Assembly (NCBI RefSeq): GCF_024649945.1
Contig: NZ_JANKMS010000003.1
Span: forward strand, 372,001-436,000
Direction: 5' to 3'
Source: Flavobacterium panacis
Lineage (GTDB): Bacteria; Bacteroidota; Bacteroidia; Flavobacteriales; Flavobacteriaceae
DNA: 64,000 bases
Numbering within the stretch: the first letter of the stretch is position 1; every line of letters starts with the position of its first letter. Under the pieces are notes generated by a model. That model ran no database searches. It was not told the DNA's origin and saw nothing but the letters and a program-made list of their open reading frames with translations. A program made the position numbers and the translations under genes. Below are positions 43,320 to 50,818 of this stretch, in pieces.

Positions 43320-43760
43320 CTACATTTTATAATATTTAAAGGGTACAAACAACATTCCAAAACATTCTCCTTTTTCTTTGTTAAGGTGTTTATGGTGTAT
43401 TTTATGCGCTTTTCTAAGTCCGATGAGGTATTTGTTTTTCGTGTTTTTAAACCATTTAAAACGTTGATGAATTAAAACATCGTGAATTAAAAAATAACAA
43501 ACACCGTAAAGTGTGATTCCGCAGGCTATGAAAAATAAATAATTGAATCCGCCCTGAACGCCAAAGTAGAATAAGATAATACTTGGAGTAGCAAAAATGA
43601 CAAAGAAAATATCGTTACGCTCAAAGGTGTTTTCGTATTTCGGCTGATGGTGATCGGCATGAAAATACCACATAAAACCGTGCATTACATATTTGTGCGT
43701 AAGCCAGGTAACACATTCCATGAATAAAAAAACGCCTAAAAAGATTAGAAAAGAAATCAT
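43320..43760 (-). CDS. crtZ: Beta-carotene hydroxylase
   Basis: A 146-residue membrane di-iron hydroxylase. The His clusters are HKYVMHG near residue 22, HADHHQP near 34, HDVLIHQR near 93 and HKIHHKH near 115, all required for the iron site. There are about four hydrophobic helices. It adds 3-OH groups to beta-carotene to give zeaxanthin, the common yellow pigment of flavobacteria. It lies downstream of crtI and crtB on the same strand, separated from crtB by a repeat element. No lycopene cyclase gene is visible in the window. Confidence 0.9.
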   Translation of the reverse strand: MISFLIFLGVFLFMECVTWLTHKYVMHGFMWYFHADHHQPKYENTFERNDIFFVIFATPSIILFYFGVQGGFNYLFFIACGITLYGVCYFLIHDVLIHQRFKWFKNTKNKYLIGLRKAHKIHHKHLNKEKGECFGMLFVPFKYYKM

Positions 43761-43849
43761 TTTATAAATGTTGTAATTAAAATTATAGTTTTAAATCTGT
43801 TGAGTTTAGCTTTAGATTATAAAAGATTAACTCAAATGAATTTTTTGTT

Positions 43850-43958
43850 TGTTTGCTATTCTGAGGAACGAAGAATCACACAAGAAGCTCCGCAACGTGA
43901 ATTACCAATCTTTGTCGATCTACTAGTGCGATTTCTCCTTCGTCGAAATGACAAACTG
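43850..43958. repeat. Composite inverted-repeat element (family A, copy 3)
   Basis: CTGAGGAACGAAGAATCACAC at 43861 (split by position here) and the far arm GATTTCTCCTTCGTCGAAATG near 43930 are degenerate inverted ends. ACTAGTGCG and AAGAAGCTCCGCA match the inner ends of the two other copies. It sits between crtB and crtZ. Confidence 0.75.
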
Positions 43959-43968
43959 TACGCTTAGT

Positions 43969-44808
43969 TTACACCAATTTCAATTTATAAGTCACAAAAG
44001 ACTGCGCCAAAAGTCCCGCTTTGGTATAATTAGAAACTCGAATTCTTGCATTTCCAATTTCGTGTGATGGCGTATTTTTTAGTTTTTTAAGCAGTTTTTT
44101 ATAATAAACATAAGCCGTATAAACTCCAAATTTGGCTTCCATAGGAAGTTTTACAATTCCTTGATAAGCGATTCTGAAATCTTCTTCGATTTCTTTGATG
44201 ATTTGCTCTTTAGAATCTTCATTGAAATTTTCGAGATTAACGCCAGGGAAATAAGTTCGGTTTAAAATGGTATTATCGTCTTTTAAATCTCTTAAAAAGT
44301 TTACTTTCTGAAAAGCCGAACCTAATCGCATGGCTTCTTCTTTTAACTGTTCGTATTTGTGTTCTTTTCCTGAAACAAAAACTTTTAAGCACATTAAACC
44401 CACAACATCGGCAGAACCGTAAATGTAATCGGCATATTCGGTTTGGTTGTTGTAAGTTGTTTTTATAAGATCCAATTTCATGCTTTTTAAAAATGCCTGA
44501 ACCAGATCGTCTGTAATATTATATTCTTTAACGGTATGTTGAAAAGAATTAAGAATAGGGTTTAAACTAATTCCCAATTCCATTGCTTTGTAATATTCTT
44601 TTTCAAAATCTTCAATGAGGTATTCTTTTTCATAATCATGAAAAGAATCTACAATTTCATCTGCAAAACGTACAAATCCGTAAATGCTGTAAATGGCGTC
44701 GCGTATGCTTGGTGACAACATTTTTACGGCAATCGAAAAAGAAGAGCTGTAGTTTTTGGTAACCAGCTTACTGCATTTGAAAGAAACGGCGTCGAATAGT
44801 GATTTCAT
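43969..44808 (-). CDS. crtB: Phytoene synthase
   Basis: A 279-residue trans-isoprenyl-diphosphate synthase. The two Asp-rich metal motifs are visible: FVRFADEIVDSFHD near residues 45-58 and NFLRDLKDD near 170. YGSADVVGLMCLKVF is a further phytoene-synthase motif. It joins two geranylgeranyl-PP molecules to phytoene. The gene begins 4 bases after crtI on the same strand. Confidence 0.95.
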   Translation of the reverse strand: MKSLFDAVSFKCSKLVTKNYSSSFSIAVKMLSPSIRDAIYSIYGFVRFADEIVDSFHDYEKEYLIEDFEKEYYKAMELGISLNPILNSFQHTVKEYNITDDLVQAFLKSMKLDLIKTTYNNQTEYADYIYGSADVVGLMCLKVFVSGKEHKYEQLKEEAMRLGSAFQKVNFLRDLKDDNTILNRTYFPGVNLENFNEDSKEQIIKEIEEDFRIAYQGIVKLPMEAKFGVYTAYVYYKKLLKKLKNTPSHEIGNARIRVSNYTKAGLLAQSFVTYKLKLV

Positions 44809-44812
44809 TTTT

Positions 44813-46279
44813 TTAAGATCTTAAAGATTTTTGAATTAATTCAGCTGCTAGTTTTCCAGAAATTAACGCAGGCGGAACACCTGGACCAGGAACAGTTAAT
44901 TGTCCTGTAAAATATAAGTTACGAACTTTTTTGCTTTTTAATTTTGGTCGCAAAAATGCCGTTTGCAATAAAGTATTCGCCATTCCGTAGGCGTTTCCTT
45001 TGTAGGCATTGTAATCTGCCACAAAATCGTTTTTACAGAATGATTCCTTAAATATAATGCTATTTTTTATCTTTTGCTGTGTAAGTTGCTCAAAACGAGT
45101 GATTATCTTTTCAAAGTATTTTTCGCGAAGTTCCTCGTTATCTTCAATTCCTGGTGCGAGCGGAATTAAAAAGAAACCTGTTTCCATTCCTTCTGGTGCA
45201 GCGCTTGAATCTGTTTTTGATGGAAAATTGGCATAAAACAAAGGTTCTTCAGGCCATTTTGGATGATCGTAAATATCAATCGCATGCTGATTAAAATCAG
45301 TATCAAAAAATAAAGCGTGATGCGAGATGTTTTCGATCTTTTTGTTGAAACCAATAAAAAATAAGAGCGAAGAAGGAGCAAAGATTCGGCTTTCCCAATA
45401 TTGATCAGAATAAGCGCGATGCTCTTTTTCCAGTAAAGTTTCAGTATGTTGATAATCGGCTCCGCTTAAAATGATATCAGCTTTTAAGATTTCTCCATTA
45501 ATGACAATTCCGGTTGCGATTTTGTCTTCAACAATTATTTTTTCGATTGGCGAATTGGTTTTAATGGTTACGCCAAGTTCTAAAGCTAATTTTTCGATTC
45601 CTCTAATGACATCAAACATTCCGGTTTTCGGATGCCAGGTTCCAAGTCCAAAATCGGCATAATTCATGAAATTGTAAAAGGAAGGTGTTTTGGTTGGTTT
45701 TGCGCCAAGAAACAAAACAGGAAATTCTAGAATCTGAATCAGTTTTTTATTGTTGAATTTTTTACGAATATCAGCACTTACATTACCCAAAAACTGATTG
45801 AGTTTTAAAGCGGTTTCTTTTGTGATTAATTCAAGTGGAGAAACTCCTGGGCGATAAACCAGATCTTTTATGGCAATGTCGTAATTGCTTTTGGCTTGAT
45901 CGATAAAGGTTTGAAGTTTTTGACCACTTCCTTTTTCAATTTCTTCAAATGCAGATTTGATATCTTCCAGATTATCATAAATGCTTATAAAATCATTGAT
46001 TCCGAAATAAACACGATAAGCCGGATTTAGTTTTACAAGCTCGTAGAAATCGGATGGTTTTTTATTGAAATCTTGAAAAAAACGTTCAAAAACGTCGGGC
46101 ATCCAATACCAGCTTGGTCCCATGTCGAAAGTAAAACCTTCTTTTCTAAATTGTCTGGCACGGCCTCCAATAGTTGGATTTTTTTCATAAATAGTGACAC
46201 TGTTTCCTTGTTGAGCAAGATAACATGCGGCGGCCAGGGAGGAAAAGCCAGATCCGATTATTTTGATTGTTTTTCTCAT
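44813..46279 (-). CDS. crtI: Phytoene desaturase
   Basis: A 488-residue FAD enzyme. The dinucleotide fold is IIGSGFSSLAAACYLAQQGN, followed by GGRARQFRKEGFTFDMGPSW. The C-terminal signature is NLYFTGQLTVPGPGVPPALI and SGKLAAELI. It desaturates phytoene to lycopene. A -7 element and TTTGTTTAACAAA palindrome lie directly upstream in the 39-base gap to the MerR regulator gene; the operon continues with crtB. Confidence 0.95.
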   Translation of the reverse strand: MRKTIKIIGSGFSSLAAACYLAQQGNSVTIYEKNPTIGGRARQFRKEGFTFDMGPSWYWMPDVFERFFQDFNKKPSDFYELVKLNPAYRVYFGINDFISIYDNLEDIKSAFEEIEKGSGQKLQTFIDQAKSNYDIAIKDLVYRPGVSPLELITKETALKLNQFLGNVSADIRKKFNNKKLIQILEFPVLFLGAKPTKTPSFYNFMNYADFGLGTWHPKTGMFDVIRGIEKLALELGVTIKTNSPIEKIIVEDKIATGIVINGEILKADIILSGADYQHTETLLEKEHRAYSDQYWESRIFAPSSLLFFIGFNKKIENISHHALFFDTDFNQHAIDIYDHPKWPEEPLFYANFPSKTDSSAAPEGMETGFFLIPLAPGIEDNEELREKYFEKIITRFEQLTQQKIKNSIIFKESFCKNDFVADYNAYKGNAYGMANTLLQTAFLRPKLKSKKVRNLYFTGQLTVPGPGVPPALISGKLAAELIQKSLRS

Positions 46280-46313
46280 TTGTTTAACAAATATAGAAAA
46301 ACTTTAAACAAAA
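46279..46313 (-). promoter_or_regulatory. crtI promoter/operator candidate
   Basis: On the minus strand TATATTTG (46288-46295) matches TAnnTTTG; it overlaps the perfect palindrome TTTGTTTAACAAA (46279-46291), with another TTTTGTTTAAA at 46303-46313. The mapped start site would be almost leaderless. No TTG at normal -33 spacing, as expected of a promoter that needs control by a MerR-type factor. Confidence 0.5.
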
Positions 46314-46318
46314 TAAAA

Positions 46319-47218
46319 TTAGATCATGTTAATAGTTTCTTCCATGGAGTCAAAAATGCGGATTCTGTCGTTTAAAATCTTTTGATCGATATGTTCGACC
46401 ATTTTTCCCATCAGCCAGATTTCGTTGTTTTTTTGCAACAATTTCTGTCCCATCGATTTTACGTATTGATTGATTACGCTTCGATCTGGTTGAACAGTCA
46501 TAAACGAGATAAAGGTAATGTTCTCAAAATGACGTGTTAAATCCTGAAGGTTTTCAATTGGCATACTTTCGCCTAAATAAATCGTTTTGTAGCCTTTATC
46601 CAGAATTTCGTATTGCAGATACAATAATCCAATTTGGTGAATTTCATTTAGCGGAAGCGATAAAACAAAAATTCGGTCTGTTTTGGTTGGTTTTCTTATT
46701 TGTAAACTCTCCGTATATATTAAGATTTTCTGTTTAATCAAATGACTCATAAAATGTTCATTTGCGGGAGTTATAGTTTCAGATTGCCATAACAATCCAA
46801 GCTCTTTAAGAAGAGGTAAAAAGTGCTCTTTGAAAACTTCTTTAAAAGTTTTCTCAGAAATAAGCCAATCGAAAGTATTGAAAAACAATTCCTGATCAAA
46901 GTTCATCATCGCCATTTTGAATGAAGTAATGGCGTAGTTTTGGGAGTTTTTCTTTGAAATGATTTCGCGTACCAATTGCGGTATCTTTTCTTCTGGATAC
47001 GTTGCTATTTTAGAAATCTTATAGCCATATTCGTGTAATAACGTAATGTTTAAAAGTTTCTGAAGATTGTGTAGATTATAAAATCTTATATTGGTATCGG
47101 TTCGCATTGGTTCAAGAATATTGTATCTCTTTTCCCAGATGCGTATGGTGTGCGCTTTAATTCCAGATAAGTTCTCAAGATCTTTTATGCTGAAAACAGT
47201 TTTTATATTGTTTATCAT
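46319..47218 (-). CDS. MerR-family regulator with B12-binding domain, CarH-like
   Basis: A 299-residue protein of three parts. Residues 8-75 are a MerR helix-turn-helix (FSIKDLENLSGIKAHTIRIW; EKRYNILEPMRTDTNIRFYN). Residues about 90-175 are a four-helix bundle carrying W-x9-EH (W144, E154, H155). Residues about 185-299 are a cobalamin-binding fold with E-x-H-x-x-G (E192, H194, G197) and LGESMP. In CarH the motif His binds cobalt in the dark tetramer and the bundle Trp/Glu/His sit over the cofactor. All are conserved here. In the dark it would repress carotenoid genes and light would release it. It is next to crtI. Confidence 0.9.
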   Translation of the reverse strand: MINNIKTVFSIKDLENLSGIKAHTIRIWEKRYNILEPMRTDTNIRFYNLHNLQKLLNITLLHEYGYKISKIATYPEEKIPQLVREIISKKNSQNYAITSFKMAMMNFDQELFFNTFDWLISEKTFKEVFKEHFLPLLKELGLLWQSETITPANEHFMSHLIKQKILIYTESLQIRKPTKTDRIFVLSLPLNEIHQIGLLYLQYEILDKGYKTIYLGESMPIENLQDLTRHFENITFISFMTVQPDRSVINQYVKSMGQKLLQKNNEIWLMGKMVEHIDQKILNDRIRIFDSMEETINMI

Positions 47219-47236
47219 TTTTTGCGATTAGGTCAA

Positions 47237-47264
47237 CAAATGTAAAACAAAATCTAATATACAA
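47237..47264 (-). promoter_or_regulatory. Promoter for the CarH-like regulator gene
   Basis: On the minus strand: TTG (47262-47264), 17 bases, TACATTTG (47237-47244). The leader is about 13 bases. Confidence 0.7.
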
Positions 47265-47377
47265 CCTTAAAAGCACATTAAAAAGATAGAAGATTAGCGG
47301 TTTATATATTTAAAATATATTTTATACCTAAAATCAGGTATTTTTTTCTTAAGAAAATTATTACTTTGATAATAAAT

Positions 47378-47417
47378 AAAAAACAGCCTTCAAATAAAAA
47401 TAAGAAGACTGTTTTTT
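47378..47417 (-). terminator. Terminator after TPR protein gene
   Basis: On the minus strand AAAACAG-CTTC, 12-base loop, GAAG-CTGTTTTTT, with one mismatch pair. Confidence 0.7.
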
Positions 47418-47431
47418 GTTTTGAGTTGGAA

Positions 47432-47932
47432 TTATTTGCAATAATTCGCTTTGTTTTTTATGGCGCTTTGACTTCCTAATTCAATTGCTTTAGTAAAATC
47501 TTTGCAAGCATTTCTTTTATCGCCATTTTCATTGTAGGCTAACCCTCGTAAATTATAAGCGATATAATCTTTCGGATTTAAACCTAAAGAAGAAGTACAA
47601 TCATCAATGGCGTTTTTGTAGTTTTTCAATTTGTAATACACGTTTGCTCTGCCGGTAAAAGCATCGGCATTCATGTTGTCCAATTCAATGGTTTTGCTGA
47701 AATCTGCTTCAGCGCCTTTCAAATCGTTTAATTTGTATTTTGCGACACCGCGATTTTGATAAGCTTCGACAAATTTAGAATTCATGCTAATAGCTTTAGT
47801 GTAATCGGCAATTGCGCCTTTTGTATTTCCAGCTTCAGCTTTTTTCATGGCTTTATCAAAATAGCCAGTTGCAGATTGTGCCCAGATAGAGCAAGTCATC
47901 ATCATAAGTGATGCTAATAGTAGGTTTTTCAT
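47432..47932 (-). CDS. Secreted TPR-repeat protein
   Basis: A 166-residue protein with a signal peptide (LLASLMMMTCSIWAQS) and four TPR units: ATGYFDKAMKKAEAGNTKGA, YTKAISMNSKFVEAYQNRGV, FSKTIELDNMNADAFTGRAN, and IDDCTSSLGLNPKDYIAYNL. A last helix ends with KNKANYCK. TPR repeats mediate protein contacts; the partner is unknown. It is a single gene divergent from the unknown gene at 48090. Confidence 0.85.
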   Translation of the reverse strand: MKNLLLASLMMMTCSIWAQSATGYFDKAMKKAEAGNTKGAIADYTKAISMNSKFVEAYQNRGVAKYKLNDLKGAEADFSKTIELDNMNADAFTGRANVYYKLKNYKNAIDDCTSSLGLNPKDYIAYNLRGLAYNENGDKRNACKDFTKAIELGSQSAIKNKANYCK

Positions 47933-48089
47933 AAAACTAATTTGGGATTAGTGATTCGTTATTTTCTAAAACGAATTTAAGAAAGTTTTTATTTTGTAAG
48001 AGAATTTCTTTTTTAAATAATGGTTTAGATAATGAGATAAAATCAGTTTCGGTTAGATTATTTATTTACATTCGTAAGAAAAATCTAAG

Positions 48090-48776
48090 ATGGGATATTG
48101 GTGCAGTCTACACTTGTTTGATGATAAGAAATTATTTTATAGTGAAGTAGTTCCGCAGTTAAGAGGAGAAGTTGGTGATTTGACCGAAGCCACTCGGGAA
48201 TTCTTAAAACATTATCTGGTTGGAGGAATTGCTCGTTTTTCTGAAGAAAAATTGAATAGTCTTATTGAAGAGAATATTCAAAAGATTATTTCTGTCTCAA
48301 AGTCGCTTGATGAAACGTTTAAAATTCATCAAGAATTTCATGGAATTACCGATTATCATACTCAAAACCGTTTTATAGGAAGCCTTGATGGTCATTATGA
48401 ATTTTGTCAATTTCTGGAATATTATATATTTAAAACCTGTGCCGACTACAATCCGCATTTAGGATTGGGAAAGGGTGGTGTGTCTAGAAATTTTGATATT
48501 CCGATAAAAACAATTTCTTGGAATATCATTGGAGAACTCGATAATTGGAATGATTTTTTGTCTCAAGATAGGATGGGAATTTCAAATTGGATAACGCATG
48601 AAGATGTTGAGCTTCTTTATCTCGATAAAGACAATTTGCATTTTGAAGATAGCAAGATTGCGGAGTCTTTCTTAGAATTGCTAGATGTTGCTTACAGAAA
48701 TAAGCTTGGTTTAATTATGGGAATTGATATGAGAGAAAGTCAGTTGGAGTTGTTGTATAAGAACAAATTGTTATAG
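48090..48776 (+). CDS. Hypothetical protein
   Basis: A 228-residue soluble protein with no signal peptide or membrane helix. It starts MGYWCSLHLFDDKKLFYSEV and contains EFHGITDYHTQNRFIGSLDG and HLGLGKGGVSRNFDIPIKTI. I do not recognise a family. A relation to immunity-type or short regulator proteins cannot be judged by eye. The reading frame has normal codon use for this genome. It is followed by a tRNA gene on the other strand. Confidence 0.65.
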   Translation: MGYWCSLHLFDDKKLFYSEVVPQLRGEVGDLTEATREFLKHYLVGGIARFSEEKLNSLIEENIQKIISVSKSLDETFKIHQEFHGITDYHTQNRFIGSLDGHYEFCQFLEYYIFKTCADYNPHLGLGKGGVSRNFDIPIKTISWNIIGELDNWNDFLSQDRMGISNWITHEDVELLYLDKDNLHFEDSKIAESFLELLDVAYRNKLGLIMGIDMRESQLELLYKNKLL

Positions 48777-48798
48777 AGTTTCAAAATATCCTAAAAAC

Positions 48799-48834
48799 AA
48801 AAAAGGCCAAGTAAAAATAATTACTTGACCTTTT
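48799..48834 (-). terminator. Terminator after tRNA-Lys 1
   Basis: AAAGGTCAAGTAA, short loop, TTACTTGGCC, then T6 on the minus strand. Confidence 0.75.
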
Positions 48835-48835
48835 G

Positions 48836-48908
48836 TGACCCGACTGGGGCTCGAACCCAGGACCCCATCATTAAAAGTGATGTGCTCTACCGACTGAGCT
48901 ATCGAGTC
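48836..48908 (-). tRNA. tRNA-Lys (anticodon TTT), copy 1
   Basis: 73 bases. The acceptor stem GACTCGA/TCGGGTC closes fully and A is the discriminator. The anticodon stem CATCA/TGATG carries loop CTTTTAA, so the anticodon is TTT. GTTCGAGCC forms the T arm. No CCA is encoded. A -7 match TATCTTTG lies upstream (48931-48938). Confidence 0.97.
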
Positions 48909-48993
48909 ATTCATTTCTTCAATGAGGGTGCAAAGATAAGTACTTTATTTAGTTTTTCGCACCTTTTTTGAAATGATTTTTAGAATAAATTAT

Positions 48994-49024
48994 AAAAGCC
49001 TATTTTACAATAAAATAGGCTTTT
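48994..49024 (-). terminator. Hairpin after XRE regulator gene
   Basis: AAAAGCCTATTTTA, loop CAA or TTG, TAAAATAGGCTTTT. The T-run beyond it on the minus strand is short, so terminator strength is uncertain. Confidence 0.5.
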
Positions 49025-49080
49025 GATTTTTTGGTGACTTTAACGGTGTAGAATTGAAACCGCTGATCTTTCTGAATTAT

Positions 49081-49485
49081 TTATTTGATTAGCTTTTCAA
49101 GTCTTTGCATCATCTCTTCTTTTTCTTTTAGCATGCGTTCATACAAAGCTATTTTTTCTTCGTGAAGTTGAATTAATTTATCAATTGGATGAATATTAAT
49201 TGTTCCGTAATTAAAAGAATTAGTGAAAGCGTGTTCTCCAAAAGTATTAGAAATAATATTTATTGCTTGTTCTTCATCAAAATTTTGAAACGCTTCTACA
49301 GGAATTTTCAATACTGCAGAAATTTGTTTTAGAAGATTTTCCTCAATTACATCTTTCTGCTCCAACATAGAAATTTTCTTCTGATTCCAGTCTTCTCCCA
49401 GATCATAAGCTAACGCTTCCTGTTTTATGTTAAGCATTTCTCTAAAACGTTTTACGTTTCTTCCCTGATGTATTTTCTGTTCCAT
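49081..49485 (-). CDS. XRE-family helix-turn-helix regulator
   Basis: A 134-residue protein. Residues 5-60 form an XRE domain: GRNVKRFREMLNIKQEALAY, DLGEDWNQKKISMLEQKDVI. The C-terminal half includes NSFNYGTINIHPIDKLIQLHEEKI and a Lys/Glu-rich coiled coil that probably dimerises. No partner toxin gene is next to it. Target genes are unknown. Confidence 0.85.
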   Translation of the reverse strand: MEQKIHQGRNVKRFREMLNIKQEALAYDLGEDWNQKKISMLEQKDVIEENLLKQISAVLKIPVEAFQNFDEEQAINIISNTFGEHAFTNSFNYGTINIHPIDKLIQLHEEKIALYERMLKEKEEMMQRLEKLIK

Positions 49486-49703
49486 AATGCGTATTTATTT
49501 TCTAAAGGCTCAAAGTTAAAGCCATGCAGATTAAAAAATCTGATTTCCAAAGATAGAAAAATATCCTGCAAAATATTTTTTTTGTCAGATATTATGTCTG
49601 CTTTCGGAATGTTCTGTCTCTTTGAGAAAACTTGTGATTTTTTTGAAAACTATTTTATTTTTTTTGAAGTTTTGAAAACTTATAAAGAGAAAAATTTGAA
49701 TTC

Positions 49704-49747
49704 AAAAAAAACGGAACAAAGTAGAAAAATCTTCTTTGTTCCGTTTG
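49704..49747 (-). terminator. Terminator after tRNA-Leu
   Basis: On the minus strand CAAACGGAACAAAG, 12-base loop, CTTTGTTCCGTTTTTTTT. It begins 3 bases beyond the tRNA 3' end. Confidence 0.85.
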
Positions 49748-49749
49748 AG

Positions 49750-49832
49750 TGACCATGGAGGGATTTGAACCCTCACGCCCTTAAGAGCACCACCCCCTCA
49801 AGATGGCGAGTCTACCGTTTCTCCACATGGCC
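49750..49832 (-). tRNA. tRNA-Leu (anticodon GAG)
   Basis: 83 bases with a long variable arm. The acceptor GGCCATG pairs with CATGGTC (one G-T) and A is the discriminator. The anticodon stem CCATC/GGTGG carries loop TTGAGGG, so the anticodon is GAG, reading CUC and CUU. It follows tRNA-Lys copy 2 on the minus strand, after a terminator-like hairpin. Confidence 0.93.
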
Positions 49833-49839
49833 TAAAATG

Positions 49840-49873
49840 AAAAAAGGTCAAGTAAATTAATACTCGACCTTTT
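49840..49873 (-). terminator. Terminator after tRNA-Lys 2
   Basis: AAAGGTCGAGTA, loop, TACTTGACC, then T6 on the minus strand; nearly the same as the one at 48.80 kb. Confidence 0.7.
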
Positions 49874-49874
49874 G

Positions 49875-49947
49875 TGACCCGACTGGGGCTCGAACCCAGG
49901 ACCCCATCATTAAAAGTGATGTGCTCTACCGACTGAGCTATCGAGTC
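49875..49947 (-). tRNA. tRNA-Lys (anticodon TTT), copy 2
   Basis: Identical over all 73 bases to the copy at 48836. It is the last of three copies on a tandem array transcribed right to left. Confidence 0.97.
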
Positions 49948-49987
49948 ATTGCTTTCAAGAAATTTAATTTGTTAATCACAAAATTTG

Positions 49988-50060
49988 TGACCCGACTGGG
50001 GCTCGAACCCAGGACCCCATCATTAAAAGTGATGTGCTCTACCGACTGAGCTATCGAGTC
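49988..50060 (-). tRNA. tRNA-Lys (anticodon TTT), copy 3
   Basis: Identical to the other tRNA-Lys copies; middle copy of the tandem array. Confidence 0.97.
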
Positions 50061-50100
50061 ATTGCTTTCAAGAAATTTAATTTGTTAATCACAAAATTTG

Positions 50101-50173
50101 TGACCCGACTGGGGCTCGAACCCAGGACCCCATCATTAAAAGTGATGTGCTCTACCGACTGAGCTATCGAGTC
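50101..50173 (-). tRNA. tRNA-Lys (anticodon TTT), copy 4
   Basis: Identical to the other copies and first in transcription order. A full promoter match lies just upstream. Confidence 0.97.
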
Positions 50174-50196
50174 ATTTAATTTCTTGAATGCGGGTG

Positions 50197-50228
50197 CAAA
50201 TATAAGGAGTTTTTTTTGAAGTTTCCAA
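50197..50228 (-). promoter_or_regulatory. Promoter of the tRNA-Lys array
   Basis: On the minus strand: TTG (50226-50228), 21 bases, TATATTTG (50197-50204). It lies 24 bases before the first tRNA. Confidence 0.75.
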
Positions 50229-50299
50229 GGAATTTTATCATAAATTTGTCTTTTTTTTGGAAAAGTTTCCAATCGCTTAGTTTATAAGGTTTTATTAAT

Positions 50300-50818
50300 A
50301 TGAAAAAAATTGTATTGTTAGGTTACATGGGTTGCGGAAAGTCGACAATTGCCCAAAATTTGTCAAAAATTACAAATATTCCGTTCTTAGATTTGGATAA
50401 AATTATCGAAGAAAGAGCAAAAATGTCCATCAATGAGATTTTTGAGAAGCATGGAGAGATCTATTTTCGAAAATTAGAACACGAAATATTTGTCGAATTA
50501 CTGCAATCTGACGAAAATAATATTATTGGATTAGGAGGAGGAACTCCGTGTTATGCCAATAATCATGAATTGCTAAAAGGAGATAATGTTGCTTCTATTT
50601 ATTTAAAAGCATCAATTGATACTTTATATAATAGATTAATACATAATAAAAGTAAGCGTCCTTTAATTGCTAATATGAATGAAGAGGAAATGAGAGAATT
50701 TATCGCGAAACATTTATTCGACAGAAGTTTTTACTACAATCAAGCACAACATAAAGTAGTGGTTGATGATAGATCTGTCGAAGAAACGGTTCAGGATATT
50801 TTAAAAATCTTAGCTTAA
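50300..50818 (+). CDS. aroK: Shikimate kinase
   Basis: A 172-residue P-loop kinase. Walker A is LLGYMGCGKSTIAQ, followed by FLDLDKIIEER (shikimate-binding Asp), YFRKLEHEIF (binding Arg), IIGLGGGTPC (Walker B-like GGG) and the lid NKSKRPLI with its Arg. It phosphorylates shikimate in the chorismate pathway. The end overlaps the convergent phosphoribosyltransferase gene by 9 bases. Confidence 0.95.
   Translation: MKKIVLLGYMGCGKSTIAQNLSKITNIPFLDLDKIIEERAKMSINEIFEKHGEIYFRKLEHEIFVELLQSDENNIIGLGGGTPCYANNHELLKGDNVASIYLKASIDTLYNRLIHNKSKRPLIANMNEEEMREFIAKHLFDRSFYYNQAQHKVVVDDRSVEETVQDILKILA

Larger units (their letters stand above)
49875..50100 (-). repeat. Two 113-base tandem units, tRNA-Lys plus spacer
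   Basis: Units 49875-49987 and 49988-50100 appear identical, including a 40-base spacer. The third tRNA starts at 50101 but is followed by different sequence. Confidence 0.95.

Noticed and set aside
48090..49485. Toxin-antitoxin pair (unknown 228-residue protein with XRE protein)
   Set aside because: Genes are convergent and separated by a tRNA gene, unlike TA operons.
49468..49752. 94-codon open frame on the plus strand
   Set aside because: Runs through the XRE upstream region and into the tRNA-Leu gene; low-complexity Phe/Lys/Asn content and no family motif.
49875..50173. Regular direct repeats as a CRISPR array
   Set aside because: Repeat unit is a complete tRNA gene, spacers are identical, and no cas gene is near.
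50051..50272. 73-codon open frame on the minus strand
   Set aside because: It is translated tRNA-Lys sequence and its promoter.
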